This document shows positions 1 to 5,260 of a DNA stretch of 5,260 nucleotides, piece after piece. The DNA comes from Planctomycetaceae bacterium (GTDB lineage: Bacteria > Planctomycetota > Planctomycetia > Planctomycetales > Planctomycetaceae), in assembly GCA_027080405.1 (NCBI GenBank), contig JALWSL010000244.1:1768-7027 (forward strand), given 5' to 3'. Both the position numbers and the translations under genes were made by a program. Under the pieces are notes generated by a model. That model saw only the letters and a list, made by a program, of their open reading frames with translations. It was not told the origin of the DNA and did no database searches. How positions within the stretch are numbered: position 1 is the stretch's first letter; each line of letters starts with the position of its first letter.

Positions 1-898
1 CGGTTTCCCAATGTTGCAGTTGGTAGGCAACACGACCACATGCCTCAAGCAGGGTAACGGGCGTTTCATGTTGAGACTTCACGAGCTCACATAGCTTATT
101 TGCTTTGGCTGTCTGCTCCAATGCCAACAGAACCAAAATATGCTGGGCGAGTAATTCACTGCTTTGCTGCTTGCTGCCCGGGATTGACTGAATGAAGTCC
201 AAAGCCTGCTGGAATTCGCCCTCCTCTCGCAAAGTGGAAAGAAAGGCAATTTGGCTATCCAGATCCTTTGGATTATGTTTCAGGGTAATGTTTAATACCT
301 TGATTGACTCCTCGGGAGGGAACCCTGCATCAAATGGAATCGTCCGGAAAACCAGTTCCTGGACACTCAGCCGCCTTAAACGACTAATGTGATTGATCTG
401 TTCCACCATTGCGTCGGCGCGTCTGAGCATCCGATAGACGAGTAGCAACTTTTCGCGGGCTTCCAGGTAATCAGGTTTTAATTGGATCGCTTCAATTAGC
501 AGGTCACGGCTCAGATCGACGCGACCGCGTTCAATGGCGACACTTCCCTCTAAAAAACGAGCGGTTGCCAGTTCCGAAGGAGAGCCACGTTGGATTGACT
601 GCCAAAGTTCAAGTGCTCTATCAGTTTCGCCAGCTTCCCGCAAAAGTTGCCCGTAATAAAGGCGTGCCATGACGTGTTGCGGGTCGTGTTCCAGGCACTG
701 TTCCAGATACTGCTTCGCGGTAATCAAGTCGTTACTGTGGATTGCTTTCTCAGCCTGTAGAAAGAGCTTCTGTGACTCTCCTTGCCCGTCCTTATTGTCA
801 AAAGGCAGGCCTTTGATGATAAATCCAACAATCGCAACGGAAACAAAAAGCGTAACAAGTAGCCCTGTCCGGGAGCGTAAGATCTGTTTGAAGATCAT
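1..898 (-). CDS. Membrane-anchored TPR-repeat protein (C-terminus outside window)
   Basis: The reading frame stays open from an ATG at 898-896 to the left edge, giving 299 complete codons with no stop. Residues 1-11 are basic (K4, R8, R10), and about 12-28 form one hydrophobic segment (LLVTLFVSVAIVGFII). This suggests a type II membrane protein or uncleaved signal anchor with the rest outside the cytoplasm. From about residue 43 there are TPR-like helical pairs: roughly 43-76 (ending LEHDP), 77-107 (YYGQLLREAGETDRALELW), 110-143 (ending AIQLKPDY) and 144-170, with more divergent helical repeats to the edge. TPR repeats bind proteins; the partner is unknown. An in-frame TGA lies about 30 bases upstream, so this is the first ATG, and a GAGG lies 8 bases before it. 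In planctomycetes such proteins often carry or adjoin FG-GAP/ASPIC-UnbV (CRTAC1-like) domains, but that part is not visible. TPR identity is fairly sure; role unknown. Confidence 0.85.
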   Translation of the reverse strand, partial: MIFKQILRSRTGLLVTLFVSVAIVGFIIKGLPFDNKDGQGESQKLFLQAEKAIHSNDLITAKQYLEQCLEHDPQHVMARLYYGQLLREAGETDRALELWQSIQRGSPSELATARFLEGSVAIERGRVDLSRDLLIEAIQLKPDYLEAREKLLLVYRMLRRADAMVEQINHISRLRRLSVQELVFRTIPFDAGFPPEESIKVLNITLKHNPKDLDSQIAFLSTLREEGEFQQALDFIQSIPGSKQQSSELLAQHILVLLALEQTAKANKLCELVKSQHETPVTLLEACGRVAYQLQHWET

Positions 899-940
899 GT
901 TTGAGGCCTCAAAGGAATAATTGGAGAATCATCCAATGGC

Positions 941-1132
941 TCATGATGGCGGAAGGGGATCAGTTGCTTGCAGATTTCTTTTGCCGAAATACGGGGAGCA
1001 GGACAGGCCAAATTCGGAGTTTTTGCAATCAGCCCCCCAAGTCGTCTGACACGTATTACCAATGGAGGCGAAGGTTTGATTCGGGGGCCCGAGATTCAGC
1101 CAGGCCCCAATAGCAAGGCAGGGAAAAGTCAT
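941..1132 (-). CDS. Doubtful small ORF, 63 residues, no recognised family
   Basis: This ORF sits between the lipoprotein and TPR genes on the same strand, with 48 bases before it and 42 after it. Its ATG is preceded, 9 bases away, by AGGGGAGAG (minus strand, 1150-1142), a good Shine-Dalgarno match. Against it, the product has no recognised domain, an odd composition (four Cys, many Pro/Gly/Asn) and only a short weakly hydrophobic start (MTFPCLAIGAWLNLG). It could be a real small gene, a decayed one, or a chance ORF in a spacer. If it is rejected, 899-1180 is a 282-base spacer with no convincing promoter or terminator. The spacer contains a GGGGCC/GGCCCC inverted repeat (1084-1089 and 1103-1108) without a T tract on the minus strand. 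Confidence 0.22.
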   Translation of the reverse strand: MTFPCLAIGAWLNLGPPNQTFASIGNTCQTTWGADCKNSEFGLSCSPYFGKRNLQATDPLPPS

Positions 1133-1180
1133 TTACGGTGACTCTCCCCTGCAACCGGCTTTGGGTATGATTGCTGCCTG

Positions 1181-1672
1181 TTATTGCGGAACAGGAGCGC
1201 CGCCAACCATTGGGACTTTCTTTTTCTTGGTACTGACAAACTTGAGGTCAAGAGATTCACTACCTCCCTCGGGAACCGTGACTTTCAGTGGTGCCGTTGA
1301 GGGAGCATTGCCACCACCCATGGCTGCCATTGCTTCTTGTGTAGGGTCTGTTGTGCCATCTCCACTCGATTGTGGTGCGCCGAGTGTGGCGGTATATTCC
1401 CCGACAGGTGCACCGTCACCAGTTTCGTAGGTTGTCAGGGCGTAACTGCCATCTGCTTCCACAACCCCTCCAACAACCGGGCGCTTATCACCTTCTACTC
1501 CGGCAGTTGGCTGTAATGTGAGGGTTGCTGGACCGTACGGTTTTCCGTCGAGTGTTACCTTTCCTTTCACACTCACTAAATCAAGCTTGCCATCATTGCC
1601 AGTACATCCAAGTAACTGAGCGCTGATCAAGGCGACCGCAAACAGGCCAAACAATCTGTTGCTTCTAGTCAT
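1181..1672 (-). CDS. Small lipoprotein with transthyretin/carboxypeptidase-regulatory-like beta-sandwich domain
   Basis: This is a complete 163-residue protein. Residues 1-23 form a lipoprotein signal peptide: basic start (R3, R6), hydrophobic core, and lipobox LLGC with C23 as the predicted lipidated residue. The mature part begins with a polar linker. It then has the pattern VKGKVTLDGKP (35-45), a second strand block PATLTLQP, and DGSYALTTYETGDGAPVGEY (74-93). This is the usual layout of the small transthyretin-like, carboxypeptidase-regulatory-like lipoproteins of planctomycetes. A flexible G/S/T/A/M-rich stretch (about 99-128) interrupts the fold before a last strand (LKVTVPEGGSESLDLKF, 129-145). 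A basic run KKKK (149-152) and short tail follow. The ATG is supported by GAGGAG 8 bases upstream. No catalytic residues are evident; a structural or ligand-binding envelope role is inferred. It follows the DUF1559 gene on the same strand, across a terminator. Confidence 0.85.
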   Translation of the reverse strand: MTRSNRLFGLFAVALISAQLLGCTGNDGKLDLVSVKGKVTLDGKPYGPATLTLQPTAGVEGDKRPVVGGVVEADGSYALTTYETGDGAPVGEYTATLGAPQSSGDGTTDPTQEAMAAMGGGNAPSTAPLKVTVPEGGSESLDLKFVSTKKKKVPMVGGAPVPQ

Positions 1673-1680
1673 CAGTAAAT

Positions 1681-1686
1681 CTCCTC
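1681..1686 (-). promoter_or_regulatory. Ribosome binding site of the lipoprotein gene
   Basis: The minus strand reads GAGGAG followed by 8 bases and ATG (1672-1670). This fixes the start of the 163-residue lipoprotein and agrees with the signal peptide beginning there. Confidence 0.7.
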
Positions 1687-1845
1687 TCTGGTTGTATTTG
1701 AATAATGCCTAAAATGCTCACATGCTGGCACGGCAGTCGATTTTCCAAGACACCAAATTTAGAATCCAGCACACAGCCGCTGCCAGCCTATCAAAAAAAC
1801 ATACAGGATTCCAGCTAGCGACTCATGGGATGAAAGCCTCAATCC

Positions 1846-1879
1846 AAAAGAAGCCTGGTGTCAACAGATAACACCAGGC
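1846..1879 (-). terminator. Intrinsic (Rho-independent) terminator after the DUF1559 gene
   Basis: On the minus strand a perfect 9-bp stem, GCCTGGTGT (1879-1871) pairing with ACACCAGGC (1861-1853), encloses a 9-base loop. It is followed directly by TTCTTTT (1852-1846). An outer AGAAG (1886-1882) could also pair with part of the tail side. The stem starts 64 bases past the stop codon of the DUF1559 gene. The stem plus U-rich tail in this orientation is the classic terminator form. The remaining spacer up to the lipoprotein gene (1673-1845) shows no convincing sigma70-type promoter, so the lipoprotein may depend on read-through or on a promoter I cannot recognise. Confidence 0.75.
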
Positions 1880-1942
1880 GACTTCTGATTTGGTCAACTC
1901 CAATTGGAGAAGCAAGAGGTAACTACTACCCCCTGTTCAATC

Positions 1943-2998
<1,056 letters not shown>

Positions 2999-3007
2999 AG
3001 AAACTGA

Positions 3008-3013
3008 CTCCTT
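3008..3013 (-). promoter_or_regulatory. Ribosome binding site deciding the DUF1559 protein start
   Basis: The minus strand reads AAGGAG, then 9 bases, then ATG (2998-2996). This strong Shine-Dalgarno match supports the internal ATG over the upstream in-frame GTG at 3073. Confidence 0.8.
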
Positions 3014-3031
3014 AGAGAAGAATAGAATGAA

Positions 3032-3078
3032 GGGCCTGAAACAGCCCCGGAAAAAGAGGGAACGCGACGGCACCCGTC
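3032..3078 (-). other. Two small hairpins in the 5' leader of the DUF1559 gene
   Basis: On the minus strand, GACGG and CCGTC (3078-3074 and 3070-3066) form a 5-bp stem around a 3-base loop. Closer to the ribosome binding site, GGGCTG and CAG-G-CCC (3047-3032) form a 6-bp stem with one bulged base and a UUU loop. A short T-rich run (CTTTTTCC) lies between them. These could stabilise the leader or tune translation, but they are short enough to occur by chance. Confidence 0.3.
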
Positions 3079-3158
3079 CTTATGTGACCTGCAAACTCGA
3101 AAGAAGAATTGGTAGCAACTCGGAACAAGTTGGGATCACAATGCTTCCCCACCACACT

Positions 3159-3187
3159 GTAATATCGAGAATCAGCCGTCATATCAA
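3159..3187 (-). promoter_or_regulatory. Candidate sigma70-type promoter for the DUF1559 gene
   Basis: On the minus strand TTGATA (3187-3182; 5 of 6 matches to TTGACA) is separated by exactly 17 bases from TATTAC (3164-3159; 4 of 6 matches to TATAAT). This would start transcription near 3152 and give a leader of about 150 bases. AT-rich DNA lies upstream. Planctomycete promoters are poorly defined, so this remains a prediction. Confidence 0.35.
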
Positions 3188-3325
3188 CAAAAAATCATAC
3201 AATTAGTCTTGAATTACCCAAAATTGCAAAAAAAAGATGGAAACAGGATAAAATTGCCAAAACCGAAGTCAACTGAAATTTCAGGTGATCTGAAGACGTT
3301 CCGACAATAAAGGACGATCGTTGGC

Positions 3326-3355
3326 TTTGATTCCGGGAAATTTGATTCCGGGAAA
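3326..3355. repeat. Perfect 15-bp tandem duplication
   Basis: TTTGATTCCGGGAAA occurs twice, back to back, at 3326-3340 and 3341-3355, with no mismatch. Each unit contains the near-palindrome TTCCGGGAA. It lies in the divergent control region about 220 bases before the oxidoreductase start. It may be a recent slippage product or a pair of protein-binding sites. Confidence 0.85.
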
Positions 3356-3374
3356 CAGGTGTGCTGTCGGGCTT

Positions 3375-3399
3375 ATTGGATATTTGGAGCCGATCCAAT
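3375..3399. repeat. Inverted repeat ATTGGAT / ATCCAAT
   Basis: A perfect 7-bp inverted repeat, ATTGGAT (3375-3381) and ATCCAAT (3393-3399), is separated by 11 bases. It is followed at once by TATTAT (3400-3405), which resembles a -10 element on the plus strand. The matching -35 (TTGGAT, 3376-3381, 18-base spacer) is poor and lies inside the left arm. An overlapping alternative pairing is CCGAT (3390-3394) with ATCGG (3404-3408), followed by a T-rich run. It could be an operator over an oxidoreductase promoter; evidence is limited to position and symmetry. Confidence 0.4.
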
Positions 3400-3572
3400 T
3401 ATTATCGGTCTTGCTCTTTTTCGTTGAAAACGGCTTCATTGATTGAAGTTGACTGAAAGAGGGGGCGTTTTATCAGCTTTTGGTGGAGTCTTGCACTATT
3501 GGCAGATGGGCATCTCTTCGGTTGCTCCTTCCATTGTACCGCTTGTTGTTCTGTTTAAGAAAATTTATCGAG

Positions 3573-4565
3573 ATGAAAACAGTCCGCTGGGGAATTTTAA
3601 GCACCGCCAAAATTGGAACGGAACAGGTTATTCCGGCTATTCAAAAAGCAGAGAATTGTCGTGTTGTGGGGATCGCCTCTCGAAGTGCAGAGGGGGCCTC
3701 ACAGGTTGCAAGTGAACTTGGGATTGCAAACAGTTTCGGGTCATATGAACAATTGCTTGCCAGTCCTGAAATCGACGCGATTTATAATCCGTTGCCGAAT
3801 CATCTGCATGTGGACTGGTCGATCCAGGCTCTACAGGCGGGCAAGCATGTATTGTGTGAAAAACCGCTGGGTCTGGATGTCAATGATGCGCAGCGATTGC
3901 TGGAAGCTTCGGCTGCACATCCCGGTTTGAAGGTGATGGAGGCGTTCATGTATCGTCACCATCCACAATGGCAAAAAGCCAAGGAGTTGGTCACAACGGG
4001 CGAACTGGGCAGGATCTGTACCATCGATTCTGTCTTTTCCTACTTCAATCGGGATCCCGAAAACATTCGCAACCAGCCTGGCATGGGAGGCGGCGGTTTA
4101 ATGGACATCGGCTGCTATCCCATTTCGCTTTCCCGGTTTCTGTTTGAAAGGGAACCGGAACGGGTGATCGGGAAAGTGGAATTCGACCCCGAATTCAAGG
4201 TGGATCGGTTTGCCAGCGCGATTCTCGATTTTGGTTCGGCGACCGCAACATTTTCCTGCTCAACACAAATGGTGCCTTATCAGCGAGTGAATATCTTCGG
4301 AACGGAAGGGCGTTTTGAAATTGAAATTCCATTCAATGCCCCGATCGACCGTCCCTGTAAAACCTGGCTCCAAAAGGGAGAGGAACTCGAAGCAATTGAT
4401 ATTCCAATTTGCAACCAGTACACCATCCAGGCAGAACTGTTCGCCGAGGCGATTTTGAACGATACTCCGGTGCCCACACCACTCGATGATGCGATTGGCA
4501 ACATGAAAGTGATCGAATCGATTCTGGAAAGTGCAGAAAAAAAAGAATGGATCGAGGTAAAATAA
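3573..4565 (+). CDS. Gfo/Idh/MocA-family NAD(P)-dependent oxidoreductase
   Basis: This is a complete 330-residue protein, a normal length for the family. The N-terminal Rossmann fold starts at once, with a beta strand and dinucleotide-binding loop in WGILSTAKIG (6-15). A second strand ends in ASRS (35-38). YNPLPNHLHVDW (71-82) and CEKPLGLD (95-102) follow; Lys97 of the EKP motif is the family's catalytic/coenzyme-contacting lysine. The C-terminal substrate domain has FMYRHHPQW (125-133) and GGGGLMDIGCYPI (172-184), where Asp178 and Tyr182 match the D-x-G-x-Y active-site pattern of glucose-fructose oxidoreductase-like and dihydrodiol dehydrogenase-like members. It should oxidise or reduce a sugar or related polyol in the cytoplasm; the substrate cannot be told. 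There is no signal peptide if it starts at ATG 3573. The frame extends to a TTG at 3480, but that would put 31 extra residues before the Rossmann strand, so I chose the ATG even though its Shine-Dalgarno is weak. Confidence 0.93.
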   Translation: MKTVRWGILSTAKIGTEQVIPAIQKAENCRVVGIASRSAEGASQVASELGIANSFGSYEQLLASPEIDAIYNPLPNHLHVDWSIQALQAGKHVLCEKPLGLDVNDAQRLLEASAAHPGLKVMEAFMYRHHPQWQKAKELVTTGELGRICTIDSVFSYFNRDPENIRNQPGMGGGGLMDIGCYPISLSRFLFEREPERVIGKVEFDPEFKVDRFASAILDFGSATATFSCSTQMVPYQRVNIFGTEGRFEIEIPFNAPIDRPCKTWLQKGEELEAIDIPICNQYTIQAELFAEAILNDTPVPTPLDDAIGNMKVIESILESAEKKEWIEVK

Positions 4566-4666
4566 CTTCACGTTCATTGGTCCCGGCTCTAAAATACAGA
4601 TATCTGGAGAAGTAGCAGGCGTTGGGAGTTCATTTGAGAGACAACAGAACCGGGATATCAGCAAGA

Positions 4667-5260
4667 ATGAAACTATCGGGTGAGATACGAAATTTCAGTT
4701 GGACGGCAATCTGTCTTACGCTGCTTTGTGTGGCCCTGTTGCAGGGGTGTGGTTCCGATGGGGAGACACCGAAGGCGAGTCAGAATTCCCAGGCATCTGG
4801 TCAGAAAAAAAATGTATCTGAAGATGGTTCCGCCAAAACTGAACAGCCTGCTGCTAAAAAATCTGGAAAGTCGTCCTCGAAAGAAAAAGCGGGGCAGAAA
4901 TATGTGGATGGTATCCCTTACGATGTCTTTTTCGATCGCCCATTGCAAGTGGCAGCAGATGGAACGATGCTGAACAGTACCAGTGCGACGCCTGACCATT
5001 CGGCTCCCGATTCGGTTGCGGGGAAGACATCGGAAAAAATGAAAAAGCCGGCAGCGGATGCAGATTCCGGAAAGGAGGTCAATACGGCAGCCAGTTGGGA
5101 TAAATATATCAGTGAGGAAATGCTGAAAGGGGAAATCAAACGAATTCGTAACAGGCTGAATTCCAAATTGAATTCCGTCGGTAATTTCAACAGGGAGTTG
5201 CTATCCATTCAGATCGATGCTGCGACATTAGCCGCGCTCGCTGCCATTGTTCCCGAGCAT
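4667..5260 (+). CDS. Predicted lipoprotein with Lys/Ser-rich linker (C-terminus outside window)
   Basis: The frame is open from ATG at 4667 to the right edge, 198 codons. Residues 1-28 form a lipoprotein signal peptide: K2 and R8, a hydrophobic core (about 13-25), and lipobox LQGC with C28 as the predicted lipidated residue. Residues 29-78 are a low-complexity linker rich in Lys, Ser, Gln, Gly and Ala. A short conserved-looking segment, YVDGIPYDVFFDRPLQV, spans 79-95, and another polar linker runs to about 140. Residues 141-198 (from AASWDKYISEEMLKGEIKRI onward) look alpha-helical. I recall similar helical segments in planctomycete proteins loosely annotated as cytochrome-c-like, but no CxxCH haem motif is present here, so I give no function. 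The start has only a weak GGGA upstream. It lies 101 bases after the oxidoreductase on the same strand, with no terminator between; the gap holds only a 10-bp palindrome, CAGATATCTG (4597-4606). Co-transcription is possible but unproven. Confidence 0.8.
   Translation, partial: MKLSGEIRNFSWTAICLTLLCVALLQGCGSDGETPKASQNSQASGQKKNVSEDGSAKTEQPAAKKSGKSSSKEKAGQKYVDGIPYDVFFDRPLQVAADGTMLNSTSATPDHSAPDSVAGKTSEKMKKPAADADSGKEVNTAASWDKYISEEMLKGEIKRIRNRLNSKLNSVGNFNRELLSIQIDAATLAALAAIVPEH

Larger units (their letters stand above)
2999..3572. other. Divergent intergenic region between the DUF1559 and oxidoreductase genes
   Basis: These 574 bases contain no convincing gene. The region is AT-rich in its middle (about 3181-3260). 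It holds the ribosome binding site, leader hairpins and candidate promoter of the DUF1559 gene on the minus strand. It also holds a 15-bp tandem duplication and an inverted repeat nearer the oxidoreductase. The oxidoreductase ATG at 3573 has no good Shine-Dalgarno sequence. A weak alternative plus-strand promoter, TTGACT (3449-3454) with a 16-base spacer to TATCAG (3471-3476), is also possible. Confidence 0.6.

Noticed and set aside
181..601. Repeated GGATTGACTG at about 181 and 593
   Set aside because: Both copies lie inside the TPR gene and encode similar QSI segments of helical repeats, so this is ordinary repeat-protein similarity.
1084..1108. GGGGCC/GGCCCC inverted repeat as a terminator for the lipoprotein gene
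   Set aside because: The loop is 13 bases and no T tract follows on the minus strand, so it does not fit an intrinsic terminator.
2999..3073. 25-residue N-terminal extension of the DUF1559 protein from GTG at 3073
   Set aside because: The ATG at 2998 has a strong AAGGAG and gives a normal short prepilin leader; the extension covers the ribosome binding site and leader.
3195..3398. 67-codon minus-strand ORF in the divergent intergenic region
   Set aside because: It begins with TTG and has no Shine-Dalgarno. The peptide repeat (SRNQ twice) simply reflects the 15-bp DNA duplication, and its hydrophobic tail comes from AT-rich DNA.
3480..3572. N-terminal extension of the oxidoreductase from TTG at 3480, with a hydrophobic stretch resembling a signal sequence
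   Set aside because: The Rossmann fold begins at ATG 3573 as usual for the family. The GAGGGGG before the TTG is about 14 bases away, too far for a good ribosome binding site.
4260..4664. 134-codon minus-strand ORF opposite the end of the oxidoreductase
   Set aside because: It overlaps the well-supported C-terminal part of the Gfo/Idh/MocA gene and has no recognisable motif.

Overview
The window looks like chromosomal DNA of a planctomycete with moderate GC content. The main evidence is the gene at 1943-2998 (minus), a DUF1559 pseudopilin-like protein. Its type IV prepilin N-terminus and following AVQQAREAARRS/CKNNLKQIGLALHNYHD blocks belong to a family greatly expanded in Planctomycetes. 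A small transthyretin-like lipoprotein, an N-terminally anchored TPR protein and a Gfo/Idh/MocA oxidoreductase are also common in that phylum. Genus cannot be set from the sequence alone; a Gimesia- or Rubinisphaera-like organism is a guess.

Left half, all on the minus strand, in transcription order: DUF1559 protein (2998-1943), a strong intrinsic terminator (1879-1846), the lipoprotein (1672-1181), a doubtful 63-residue ORF (1132-941), and a membrane-anchored TPR protein (898 to beyond position 1). All the likely products are envelope-directed: a prepilin-type inner-membrane/pilus-like protein, a lipid-anchored beta-sandwich protein and a TPR scaffold with one N-terminal membrane helix. I read them as a loosely coupled envelope module. 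The terminator after the DUF1559 gene suggests that gene is expressed in excess of, or separately from, the downstream genes.

Centre: 2999-3572 is a 574-base divergent intergenic region. It holds a plausible minus-strand promoter for the DUF1559 gene, a leader with two small hairpins, a perfect 15-bp tandem duplication, and an inverted repeat overlapping a weak plus-strand promoter candidate.

Right half, plus strand: a complete Gfo/Idh/MocA-family NAD(P)-dependent oxidoreductase (3573-4565) and, 101 bases later, the N-terminal 198 codons of a lipoprotein with a lysine/serine-rich linker and a helical region (4667 to beyond 5260). Nothing ties these two in function.

I found no RNA genes, mobile elements, CRISPR arrays or defence genes. 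The window is mostly ordinary planctomycete sequence. The most notable points are the uncharacterised pseudopilin/lipoprotein/TPR neighbourhood and the repeat structure in the divergent control region.
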